A stretch of DNA of 64,000 nt from contig CAVZMF010000005.1 in the NCBI GenBank assembly GCA_963776375.1, positions 186,001-250,000 on the forward strand. Reading direction: 5' to 3'. A program made the position numbers and the translations under genes. Origin of the DNA: PALSA-612 sp963776375 (GTDB lineage: Bacteria > Actinomycetota > Thermoleophilia > Gaiellales > Gaiellaceae). Below the pieces are notes generated by a model. That model had not been told where the DNA came from. It saw only the letters and a list, made by a program, of their open reading frames with translations, and made no database searches. Shown piece after piece: positions 17,929 to 25,625 of the stretch (its first letter is position 1; every line of letters starts with the position of its first letter).

Positions 17929-18866
17929 TGGAGCCGGCCGACCCGCCGATCGTCAACCTCGACGAGCTGGAGTCGCGTCGAATCGAGGCGGGCCATCTGA
18001 ACGCCGAGTGGACGTTCGTCGGCGCGGCGGCCGGCAGCGTCGACGTGGGCATGCGCCGGATCCAGGTCCGGCCCGGCTTCTTCTCGACGCCGCTGCACGT
18101 CCACGCGCACGACGAGGAGACCTTCTACGTCCTCGGGGGCTCGGGCCTCTCTGTGCAGAACGACAGGACCTACGCCGTCCGCGCCGGCGACTGCATCGTC
18201 CACGCGGAGGCCGGGGAGGCGCACACGCTCAAGGCGGGCGACGACGGGCTCGACGTGCTCGTCTTCGGCCACTCCCGCGAGCGCAGCTCCGGCGCCCGCC
18301 TGCCGCGCATCGGCATGGCCTGGTCGGCGCGCTCGTGGTTCCCGACAGGCGAGGGGCCGTCGCCGTTCGAGCGCGAGGCGGCGCTCGGCCCGCCGGACAC
18401 GCCGGAGCCGCGCGAGCGGCCGGGCTCGATCGTGAACGTCGACGAGGCTGCCTCGCAGACGCGCGACCGCGAGAAGTACCGCGGGACATGGCGGCGGCTC
18501 GGGCAGCCCGCCGGTGCCGAGCGCACGGGCCTGAACCACGTGGTGCTCGACCCGGGCCAGATGTCGTTCCCGCTCCACTGCCACTCCGCCGAGGAGGAGA
18601 TCTTCGTCGTGCTGGAAGGCAGCGGCACGCTGCTGCTCGGTGACGACGAGCATCCGCTTCGCCCGCACGACGTCGTCGCCCGCCCGCCCGGAACCGGCGT
18701 CGCCCACGCGTTCACGGGCGGGGACGAGCCCCTCACCCTGCTCACCTACGGCACGAGGGAGCCGAACGACATCTGCTACTACCCGCGCTCGAACAAGATC
18801 GCGTTCTGGGGCGTCGGCGTCATCGGCCGCATCGAACGCCTCGACTACTGGGACGGCGAAGACTGA
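17928..18866 (+). CDS. bicupin domain protein
   Basis: About 312 residues made of two cupin barrels. The first has TPLHVHAHDEETFYVLGG (about residues 54-71), the HXHX(3-4)E metal-binding pattern. The second has SFPLHCHSAEEEIFVVLEG (near residue 210) followed by PGTGVAHAFTGGDEPL. Both carry metal-ligand residues, so both may be active. Ends in RIERLDYWDGED. Translationally coupled to cofE, so it may be linked to F420 metabolism, but bicupins serve many roles (dioxygenases, isomerases) and the substrate is not predictable. The last 20 bases of its conserved tail recur at 29824-29843. Confidence 0.83.
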   Translation: MEPADPPIVNLDELESRRIEAGHLNAEWTFVGAAAGSVDVGMRRIQVRPGFFSTPLHVHAHDEETFYVLGGSGLSVQNDRTYAVRAGDCIVHAEAGEAHTLKAGDDGLDVLVFGHSRERSSGARLPRIGMAWSARSWFPTGEGPSPFEREAALGPPDTPEPRERPGSIVNVDEAASQTRDREKYRGTWRRLGQPAGAERTGLNHVVLDPGQMSFPLHCHSAEEEIFVVLEGSGTLLLGDDEHPLRPHDVVARPPGTGVAHAFTGGDEPLTLLTYGTREPNDICYYPRSNKIAFWGVGVIGRIERLDYWDGED

Positions 18867-18945
18867 GGCTTGACTGCGGCTGTGTTCCGCACCGTTGGAG
18901 CGCAACGGCCACTCTTCGGGCAGTAGCCACGATTGCCACGCCAGG

Positions 18946-19983
18946 CTACGGGAATTCGGCGACGCCGACTTGCGGGCGACCGCAGGAGACCTCGACCGTG
19001 TCCTTTTTCGTCGGCGTCGACGCGAGCCGAACTCGCACGCTGTAGTGGCCGTTCGTGACGGGTGCCGTGACTGCGCCGCCGCCCCGGAACGCCGACGAGC
19101 GCACGACGATCTTCTCGGGCCGCGCGCAGTTCTCGACCGTGCCGCTGACGGTGACCGTGCCGCCGCGCACGGCCGGACCGCTGATCGACGGCGCGATCCG
19201 GTGATCTACCTGCAGGACGTGGGCCGTGTTGGGCCACGGATAGAAGCCGAGGTGGAGCGCGAGCGCGGCGAGAAAGGCGAGGACTGCCGTCCCGACCATG
19301 TGCACGTGGCCACGCAGGTTCGCGACCGTCTGGAACAGGGTGGGGAAGGACACGAGCTTCGCGTAGAAGAACGCGAGGATGCTCGGAAGGACGAGCACGA
19401 AGAACGCCACGAGTGTCCACAGGACGTACGCGCCGGGCCAGTACCCGCCGAAGATGAAGGCGACCGCGGCCCCCGCAGCGATCAGGGCCGCGCTGCCGGG
19501 CAGGTACAGGCGCATCCGAACCTGCCCCTCGTGTCCGGCCGGCGGCGGCGCCGGCGGGACGCGCAGCAGCGCGAGCGGCCGATTCAGCGGCTGCGGCGTC
19601 GTCCTCCGCCGCCAGACGAGGCGTCCGCCCTCGGGGTCGATCCGGTACCCGGCCTTCGTGAGCTTGCCGTCGCGCGCCTTCTGCCGGAGCCGCCGCCTGG
19701 CAGTCGCGTTGACGGCGGTGAAGACCATGAGCCAGATGACGAAGAGCCCCACCGGGCCCCAGAGGTACTCGAGGTGCCCGATCGTCGTCGAGAACGTCGG
19801 CCAGTTCGCCTTTTCCCAGATCGCGGGGATCAGCTCGGCAGGAAGGAAGAGCAGGAAGATGACCGGGATCCAGAAGACGTAGCCCCAGGCCTCGCGACGG
19901 ACCTTCTCGTCGCTCGAATGGATGAGCTCCCACCACTTCCGCGGGTCCCAGAGCCGGGTCCACGTCCCGCCCTGCGCGTTCAC
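18946..19983 (-). CDS. membrane protein with extracytoplasmic Ig-like C-terminal domain
   Basis: 345 residues from a GTG start. An amphipathic N-terminus (WDPRKWWELIHSSDEKVRRE) precedes about five or six membrane spans such as YVFWIPVIFLLFLPAELIP and AYVLWTLVAFFVLVLPSIL, with an arginine/lysine-rich cytoplasmic loop (about residues 100-155). The last ~90 residues look like an external beta-sandwich (VRGGTVTVSGTVENCARPEK, PVTNGHYSVRVRLAS). No family recognised. It is divergent from the response regulator at 20167, with about 180 bases between that hold the regulator's predicted binding sites. The 79-base gap to the bicupin on its other side shows nothing notable. Confidence 0.7.
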   Translation of the reverse strand: MNAQGGTWTRLWDPRKWWELIHSSDEKVRREAWGYVFWIPVIFLLFLPAELIPAIWEKANWPTFSTTIGHLEYLWGPVGLFVIWLMVFTAVNATARRRLRQKARDGKLTKAGYRIDPEGGRLVWRRRTTPQPLNRPLALLRVPPAPPPAGHEGQVRMRLYLPGSAALIAAGAAVAFIFGGYWPGAYVLWTLVAFFVLVLPSILAFFYAKLVSFPTLFQTVANLRGHVHMVGTAVLAFLAALALHLGFYPWPNTAHVLQVDHRIAPSISGPAVRGGTVTVSGTVENCARPEKIVVRSSAFRGGGAVTAPVTNGHYSVRVRLASTPTKKDTVEVSCGRPQVGVAEFP

Positions 19984-20093
19984 GTGCTGAACGGTACGAC
20001 GCCCGCCGGTCGGACCTCCATCGCCGGCCGACGACCCGCTGGATGAACTTCACTGCGGCGCACGCGTACGCGGAACATCCTGACGGAAGGGCC

Positions 20094-20143
20094 TCTCACA
20101 GGACTTTCACAGCCGAGCGGGTACGTTTCTCAGCAGATTCCAA
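20094..20143 (+). promoter_or_regulatory. candidate OmpR-type response-regulator boxes upstream of the regulator gene
   Basis: Two 11-base units lie head to tail: TCTCACAGGAC (20094-20104) and TTTCACAGCCG (20105-20115), sharing a TCACAG core at one helical turn, as OmpR/PhoB-family dimers usually require. AGATTCCAA follows at 20135-20143, 23 bases before the ATG. The same AGATTCCAA and TTCACAG elements recur upstream of the ferric-reductase gene at 22442-22469. I infer autoregulation and control of the redox operon. Confidence 0.5.
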
Positions 20144-20166
20144 GCTACGCGTGGCACGTTGTCCCC

Positions 20167-20874
20167 ATGACCGGGATGAACGCGAATGGAAACCGACCGG
20201 CCAGGATCCTCGTCGTCGACGACGAGCCTTCGATCGTGGACGCCGTGGCGACGGCGCTGCGGTACGAGGGCTTCGAGGTACGGGAGGAGGCATCCGGGCG
20301 TGCGGCGATCTCGGCCGTGGTCCAGTTCGACCCCGACCTCGTCGTGCTGGACTGGATGCTTCCCGACGTCGAGGGAATCGAGGTCGGGCGGCGCCTGCGC
20401 GAGCGTGGCTTCAAGACAGCAATCCTCTTCCTCACCGCGAAGGACGCGGTCGAGAACAAGGTCGAGGCACTGCGGGCCGGCGGGGACGACTACGTGACGA
20501 AGCCGTTCAGCCTCGCCGAGGTCGTGGCCCGCGTCCAGGCGATCCTGCGCCGGACCGGCAGCGACCTCCCGGGCGACGTGCTCAGCTTCGCGGACGTCAC
20601 CCTCGACGAGGTGCGCCACGAGGTCTACCGCGGCGAGACGCGGGTCGATCTGACCGCGACGGAGTTCTCGCTGCTTCGCTTCTTCATGCTCAATCCGCGG
20701 CGGGTCCTCTCGAAGGGCCAGATCCTCCAGAACGTGTGGCGCTACGACTTCGCAGGTACCTCGAGCGTGGTCGAGACGTACGTCAGCTACCTCCGCAAGA
20801 AGCTGGACTCACTCGGGCCCCCGCTGATCCGAACGGTCAGGCAGGCGGGCTACATGCTCGAAGCCGAGGAGTAG
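20167..20874 (+). CDS. OmpR/PhoB-family response regulator
   Basis: 235 residues. The receiver domain (about 12-125) has the acidic pocket VVDDEP, phospho-acceptor aspartate in LVVLDWMLPDVEGIEVG (about residue 61), the conserved threonine in LFLTAKD and lysine in DDYVTKPFSLAEV. The winged-helix output domain (about 140-233) shows LTATEFSLLRFFMLNPRRVL and ETYVSYLRKKLDSLGPPLIR. Immediately followed by its histidine kinase with no gap. Given the genes downstream it probably controls the flavin-based electron-transfer operon; the shared upstream boxes support this. Confidence 0.95.
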   Translation: MTGMNANGNRPARILVVDDEPSIVDAVATALRYEGFEVREEASGRAAISAVVQFDPDLVVLDWMLPDVEGIEVGRRLRERGFKTAILFLTAKDAVENKVEALRAGGDDYVTKPFSLAEVVARVQAILRRTGSDLPGDVLSFADVTLDEVRHEVYRGETRVDLTATEFSLLRFFMLNPRRVLSKGQILQNVWRYDFAGTSSVVETYVSYLRKKLDSLGPPLIRTVRQAGYMLEAEE

Positions 20875-22383
20875 GTGCTCGGCCGGCTCTCGCTGCGCGC
20901 GCGGCTGGTCATCGGCGTCTTCGTCATCGCCGCCGTCGGCCTCGCCGTCGCCGACGTCGCCACCTACACGTCGCTCCGCTCGTTCCTCCTCGACCGGGTC
21001 GACAACTCGCTCGAGGCGGGCCACGTCCAGGTGGAGCAGCTGGTCTCGGGCGACAGGGGCCCTCAGCACGGGGAGGGCGGCGGCCCCGGGTCCGGCGGCC
21101 GCGGCGGCCCGCCGGCGCAGGGGATCGACTGGTACCAGGTCAGGACCCTCGACGGCGGGCTGGTCAGCGGCGGGTTCCTCGTCGGCAGCGGCTCGCCGCC
21201 GAAGCTCCCGGCGCAGATCGACGTCCCTTCCCGGGCTGGGGGCGGTCCGAGCGGCGAGCACGTCTCCTACTTCACGGTCTCGTCCCGGAACGGGTCGACG
21301 AGCTATCGCGTTCGAGCGTCGATCGATCCCCGGCAGCCGAACCAGATCCTGCTGATCGCCGCCTCGCTGCACGACGTCTTCGGGACGTTGCACCGGCTGC
21401 TCCTGATCGAGCTTCTCGTGACGGCCGCCGTGCTGGCGGGCGTCGCCGGCCTCGGTCTCTGGGTGGTGCGCCTCGGGCTGCGGCCCCTCCGCGAGATCGA
21501 GTCGACCGCGGCGACGATCGCGGCGGGCGACCTGTCGAAGCGCGTCGAGCGTGCCGAGCCGACGACCGAGGTGGGTCGCCTGGGTCGTTCCCTGAACGCG
21601 ATGCTCGAGCAGATCGAGGTCGCATTCAAGGCTCGCCAGGAGTCGGAGACCCGTCTGCGCCGGTCCGAGCAGAAGCTGCGGAGGTTCGTCGCCGACGCCT
21701 CGCACGAGCTGCGAACGCCGCTGGCGGCGGTCCGGGCGTACGCGGAGCTGTTCGAGCGGGGCGCCGCCGACCGACCCGAAGATCTCGCCCGGTCGATGTC
21801 GGGGATCACCCGCGAGGCCGAACGGATGAGCGTCCTCGTCGAAGACCTGCTCCTGCTCGCCCGCCTCGACGAGGGGCGGCCGCTCGAACGAGAGCGGGTC
21901 GACTTCGCGGAGATCGTCGTGGAGGCCGTCGACGCGCATCGTGTCGTCGACCACGAACGGCCGGTCGACCTCGCGGTGGAGCCGGCGGAGGTCACCGGCG
22001 ACCGCGACCGGCTCCGGCAGGTGATCGACAACCTGCTCGCGAACGTGCGGGCGCACACGCCCCCGGGAACACAGGTCTCGGTGAGCCTGCAACCGGTCGA
22101 CGGGCGCGCCCGGCTCGTCGTGCGCGACTCCGGCCCGGGACTCTCGGCGGACGAGGCGGAGCAGGTCTTCGAGCGCTTCCACCGGCTCGACACGTCGCGG
22201 GCCCGGTCCAGCGGAGGAGTGGGCCTCGGTCTCTCCATCGTCGCCGCCGTCGCGGAGGCGCACGGCGGCATGGCCGAGGCGCGACCGACGGCGGGCGGAG
22301 GTGCCACCTTCGTCGTCACGATCCCGCTGGCGGCCCCGGCCGGCAAGCCCGCCGCGACCCGCAAGCTGTCCCGGCGCGGCTAG
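20875..22383 (+). CDS. sensor histidine kinase
   Basis: 502 residues from a GTG directly after the regulator's stop. Membrane span 1 (about 10-35: LVIGVFVIAAVGLAVADVAT), an extracytoplasmic sensor region (about 36-165) containing a Gly/Pro-rich stretch (GEGGGPGSGGRGGPP), span 2 (about 168-195), a HAMP linker (PLREIESTAATIAAGDLSKR), the H-box RRFVADASHELRTPLAAVRA with the phospho-histidine near residue 282, and ATPase motifs VIDNLLANVRAHTP (N-box), VRDSGPGL (G1) and GVGLGLSIV (G2). Complete and in frame. Signal unknown; the redox operon next to it suggests envelope redox or iron status. Confidence 0.95.
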   Translation: MLGRLSLRARLVIGVFVIAAVGLAVADVATYTSLRSFLLDRVDNSLEAGHVQVEQLVSGDRGPQHGEGGGPGSGGRGGPPAQGIDWYQVRTLDGGLVSGGFLVGSGSPPKLPAQIDVPSRAGGGPSGEHVSYFTVSSRNGSTSYRVRASIDPRQPNQILLIAASLHDVFGTLHRLLLIELLVTAAVLAGVAGLGLWVVRLGLRPLREIESTAATIAAGDLSKRVERAEPTTEVGRLGRSLNAMLEQIEVAFKARQESETRLRRSEQKLRRFVADASHELRTPLAAVRAYAELFERGAADRPEDLARSMSGITREAERMSVLVEDLLLLARLDEGRPLERERVDFAEIVVEAVDAHRVVDHERPVDLAVEPAEVTGDRDRLRQVIDNLLANVRAHTPPGTQVSVSLQPVDGRARLVVRDSGPGLSADEAEQVFERFHRLDTSRARSSGGVGLGLSIVAAVAEAHGGMAEARPTAGGGATFVVTIPLAAPAGKPAATRKLSRRG

Positions 22384-22441
22384 GGAGGGCTTCCGGCCTT
22401 TCTCTGGTCCCTTGAACCGGGCCTTCGCGAGTCCAAGAGCC

Positions 22442-22469
22442 GTCTCAGCCGATTCACAGGAGATTCCAA
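22442..22469 (+). promoter_or_regulatory. candidate response-regulator site upstream of the ferric-reductase gene
   Basis: GTCTCAGCCGA (22442-22452) and TTCACAGGAGA (22453-22463) form adjacent 11-base units, and AGATTCCAA (22461-22469) is 24 bases from the ATG at 22494. This copies the arrangement before the response-regulator gene (TTCACAG core, AGATTCCAA, similar distance to start). The match suggests both transcripts answer to the neighbouring two-component system. Only footprinting or wider motif search could confirm it. Confidence 0.5.
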
Positions 22470-22493
22470 TTCTCCGCCCGTAGCGTGGTCTCC

Positions 22494-23878
22494 ATGGACG
22501 AAGCGATCCAGCTCGCCGGCTCGTCTCACACCCTGACCGGCCGCGGAGCGCTCCGACGGCAGACGGCCGCGGCCGTCGTCTACCTTCTCGTCGCGGCGAA
22601 CACCGCGGTGATCGTCTGGCTCTGGGTCCACGGCGGCAATCTGGCCTCGTCGTCCACTGCCGACGTCTTCACGAGCGTCGGCCGGATCACCGGGCTTCTC
22701 GAGCGCGTACCTCGCGCTGCTGCAGGTCATCCTGCTGGCGCGGCTCCCGGCGCTCGAGCGCTCGGTGGGCTTCGACCGGCTCACGGTCTGGCACCGCTGG
22801 AACGGGCACCTCTGCATCGACCTCGTCGTCGCGCACGTGGTCTTCACGGTCTGGGGCTACGCGCTGATGGACAGGTACTCGATCCTCGAGGAGGTCTCGA
22901 CGATGCTCGGCGGCGGGATCTACCCGGGGATGATCACGGCGACGATCGGCACCGCGATGCTGCTCGCCGTCGTCGCGACGTCGATCGTGATCGTCAAGCG
23001 GCGGCTCAGCTACGAGTGGTGGTACGCCGTCCACCTGCTGGCCTACGCCGGCATCGCCCTCGCCTGGTTCCACCAGATCCCGACCGGCAACGAGCTCGTC
23101 CTCGACGAGGCGGCCGCGGACTACTGGCGCGGCCTCTACCTCGCGACCCTCGCGATCCTGGTCGTCTTCCGGCTGCTCGTGCCGTTCTGGCAGCTGTTCC
23201 GCTACCGGCTGCGGGTCGCAGGCGTAGACGACGAAGGTCCGGGCGTCGTCTCGCTGCACCTCACCGGACGCAACCTCGACCGTCTGGGCGCCGAGCCGGG
23301 CCAGTTCTTCCTCTGGCGGTTCCTCGATCCCCGGCGCGTCCTGGTCGGCCCATCCGTTCTCGCTCTCGGCCGCGCCCGACGGCAAGTCGCTGCGGATCAC
23401 GGTCAAGGCGCTCGGCGACCACACCGCCCGGCTGCGGGGCGTGCGGCCGGGCACACGCGTGCTGGCGGAGGGGCCGTTCGGCACCTTCACGGAGTCGGCA
23501 CGGCGGCGGCGTGAGAAGGTGCTGCTGATCGCCGGCGGCATCGGGATCACGCCGATCAGGTCGATGGTCGAGCGGATGCGCGGCGACGTCGTCGTCCTCT
23601 ACCGCGCGCTCGGCGACGGCGATCTCGTCTTCAGGGGCGAGCTGGACGACCTGGCCGCGCGAAACCGGCTCGCCGTCCACTACGTCGTCGGCGACCACCG
23701 GGGCGAGGGCGCGAGGCTGCTCTCACCCGACCACCTGCGCGAGCTCGTGCCCGACGCGGCCGAACGAGACGTCTTCCTCTGCGGCCCACCGGCGATGACG
23801 GACGTCATCAGCAGGAACCTGCGGACCGCGGGAGTCCCCCGCCGTCATGTCCACCTCGAGCGCTTCGCGCTCACCTAA
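22494..23878 (+). CDS. ferric-reductase-like membrane flavohemoprotein (two frameshifts)
   Basis: About 461 residues once joined. The N-terminal half is a heme-binding ferric-reductase-like membrane domain: the conserved RWNGHLCIDLVVAHVVFTVWGY and WYAVHLLAYAGIALAWFHQ carry the paired histidines for two b hemes. The C-terminal half is FNR-like: AHPFSLSAAPDGKSLRITVK for flavin and LLIAGGIGITPIRSMVERM plus VFLCGPPAMTDVI for NAD(P)H. It would move electrons from cytosolic NAD(P)H across the membrane, here probably to the FMN-binding protein that follows. Frame breaks: near 22691 (GGGCTT, one extra base) and near 23335 (CCCCGGCGCG). Start ATG 22494. Confidence 0.85.
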
Positions 23879-23896
23879 CCGAAAGGAGACCCAGCC

Positions 23897-24343
23897 ATGC
23901 GCAAGGCACCCGTCGTGCTGATGAGCGCCACAGCGCTCGCTCTGCCCAGCGTCAACGCCTGGGCGGCGGCGGCGAACGCCGTCAAGACGACCGCTCCCAA
24001 GAAGAAGGTCGTCACGGCGACGAAGAGCTTCACCGGAGCCCCAGGCTTCGCCGGCCGGTGGGGAGACGTGCAGGTCACGATCGTCGTCAAGAAGACGACC
24101 ACCACCAACCTCACGACGAAGAAGAAGACCGTCAAGCGGAAGATCACCGCGGTGAAGGTGCCGGTCTACCCGGACCACACCGACCGCTCGATCTTCATCA
24201 ACCAGAACGCGCTGCCGCTGCTGATCCAGGAGACGATCCAGGCTCAGAGCACCGCGATCGACATGGTCTCGGGCGCGACCGACACGAGCCAGGGTTACGA
24301 GCAGTCGCTGCAGTCGGCGATCCTCAAGGCGAGGGCCTGGTAG
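23897..24343 (+). CDS. secreted FMN-binding domain protein (ApbE substrate)
   Basis: 148 residues with a signal peptide (MRKAPVVLMSATALALPSVN, cleavage probably after AWA or AAA) and a basic, threonine-rich mature N-terminus. The motif MVSGATDTSQGY near residue 125 is the flavinylation site of FMN-binding domains: ApbE attaches FMN through a phosphoester to the threonine of S-G-A-T. A strong ribosome site (GAAAGGAG) precedes the ATG. Gene order reductase, FMN-binding protein, ApbE makes this the extracytoplasmic electron carrier. It contains no heme motif. Confidence 0.88.
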   Translation: MRKAPVVLMSATALALPSVNAWAAAANAVKTTAPKKKVVTATKSFTGAPGFAGRWGDVQVTIVVKKTTTTNLTTKKKTVKRKITAVKVPVYPDHTDRSIFINQNALPLLIQETIQAQSTAIDMVSGATDTSQGYEQSLQSAILKARAW

Positions 24344-24345
24344 CC

Positions 24346-25110
24346 GTGGCCGTCGCCGTCGAGGCCCGGGGCGTCACCCGCGTCGAGCAGATCATGGGCA
24401 TGCCGATCGTCGTCGACGTCCGCGACGTCGGCGACCCGGCTGCCCTCGAGCCGCTCTTCGACTGGTTCGGCGTCGTCGACGAGACGTTCAGCACGTACAA
24501 GGCCGGCAGCGAGATCAGCCGGCTCAACCGGGGGGAGCTCTCGCTCGCGGACACCCATCCGGACGTGCGCGAGGTGCTCGCGCGTTGCGAGGAGCTTTGC
24601 GTCGAGACGAACGGCTACTTCGACGTGCGGGCAGCGGGCGCGGGCGTCGTCGACCCGTCGGGCCTGGTCAAGGGCTGGTCGGTCGACCGCGCGGCCGCGA
24701 TCGCAGACGAGCTCGGCTGGCGGAACTACGCGATCAACGCCGGCGGCGACATCCGCCTCCGCGGGGGTGCCCTGCCCGCGCCCGTGTGGTGCATCGGCAT
24801 CCAGCACCCGGAGGACCGCGGGAAGATCGTCGCGGTCGTGGCCGGCGATGACCTCGCCGTCGCGACGTCAGGCGCCTACGCCCGCGGTGAGCACGTGATC
24901 GACCCGCACACGGGTCGCGCGGCGGAGGGCGTCCTGTCGGTGACGATCACCGGCCCCGATCTCGCGACGGCGGACGCGTACGCAACGGCTGCGTTCGCGA
25001 TGGGCACCCGAGGCCCGGCCTGGACAGCGCGCCTGCCTGGCTACGAGGCGATGACGCTCCTGACGGACGGCCGGTCGCTGCGAACACCCGGCTTCGCCCG
25101 GGAAGGGTGA
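24346..25110 (+). CDS. apbE: FAD:protein FMN transferase
   Basis: About 254 residues from a GTG two bases after the preceding stop. ApbE transfers FMN from FAD to a threonine of extracytoplasmic redox proteins. Family motifs: MGMPIVVDVRD, FSTYKAGSEISRLNRGE, VDPSGLVKGWSVDRAA, NYAINAGGDIRLRGG, VATSGAYARGEHVIDPHTGR and DLATADAYATAAFAMG, which carry the FAD pocket and Mg ligands. No signal peptide or lipobox is visible, so this copy may act in the cytoplasm or be exported otherwise. Its substrate is almost certainly the upstream SGAT protein. Confidence 0.92.
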   Translation: MAVAVEARGVTRVEQIMGMPIVVDVRDVGDPAALEPLFDWFGVVDETFSTYKAGSEISRLNRGELSLADTHPDVREVLARCEELCVETNGYFDVRAAGAGVVDPSGLVKGWSVDRAAAIADELGWRNYAINAGGDIRLRGGALPAPVWCIGIQHPEDRGKIVAVVAGDDLAVATSGAYARGEHVIDPHTGRAAEGVLSVTITGPDLATADAYATAAFAMGTRGPAWTARLPGYEAMTLLTDGRSLRTPGFAREG

Positions 25111-25183
25111 GGAGCGGCCGCGGGGCCGGGGACTTCTCTTCGACTGTGGCCGTACCGCCTTCGCGGAGGAGGCAGGCACGGCG

Positions 25184-25510
25184 GTGCTCGCGGTCGGCGC
25201 GACCCGAGGCAAAGCGTACGAGCCGTCCGGCTGGGAGATCTGGGCGCCGGCGCACCACCTGTACGAGGCGGGCGACTACGCAGGCGCCGTTGAAACGGCC
25301 CGTAAGGTGGTCGAGGCGAACCCGCAGTACGCCGCGCCAAAGTACAACCTCGCCTGCTGCGAGGCGCTGGCAGGGATGACGGAGGACGCGATCGGGCACC
25401 TGCGCGCCGCGATCGAGCTCCGGCCCAGCCTCCGCGACCTCGCGAAAGAGGACACCGACTTCGACCCGATCCGGAACGAGCCAGGCTTCCGCGAACTCGT
25501 CAGGGACTGA
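25184..25510 (+). CDS. C-terminal part of a cupin/TPR protein, 5' truncated
   Basis: 108 residues from a GTG; the frame is open upstream and reads on as DCGRTAFAEEAGTAVLAVGA. The segment AYEPSGWEIWAPAHHLYEAG followed by TPR-like NPQYAAPKYNLACCEALAGM and LRAAIELRPSLRDLAKEDTD is typical of actinobacterial proteins with an N-terminal cupin and a TPR end-of-group domain. Here the cupin part is missing: apbE ends only 74 bases before. So it is probably a remnant, or the start lies in another frame after an unseen indel. A function as it stands is doubtful. Confidence 0.55.
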   Translation: MLAVGATRGKAYEPSGWEIWAPAHHLYEAGDYAGAVETARKVVEANPQYAAPKYNLACCEALAGMTEDAIGHLRAAIELRPSLRDLAKEDTDFDPIRNEPGFRELVRD

Positions 25511-25545
25511 CGGCCACCCCGAGCGCGATCCCCCTCCCCGCCGGT

Positions 25546-25590
25546 CCCTCGCGCGCGCCTACGCGCGTGCGTGTACGCGTAGGACGAGGG
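25546..25590. terminator. bidirectional hairpin between convergent genes
   Basis: CCTACGCG (25558-25565) pairs with CGCGTAGG (25576-25583) around a ten-base loop. An outer CCCTCG (25546-25551) pairs with CGAGGG (25585-25590) after a bulge. It lies between the TPR remnant and the convergent M36 protease, where a two-way terminator is expected. No clear U-run on either strand. Confidence 0.6.
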
Positions 25591-25625
25591 CGCAGCCTGA
25601 GCCGCGCCCCCCTGTCCCGTTACTT

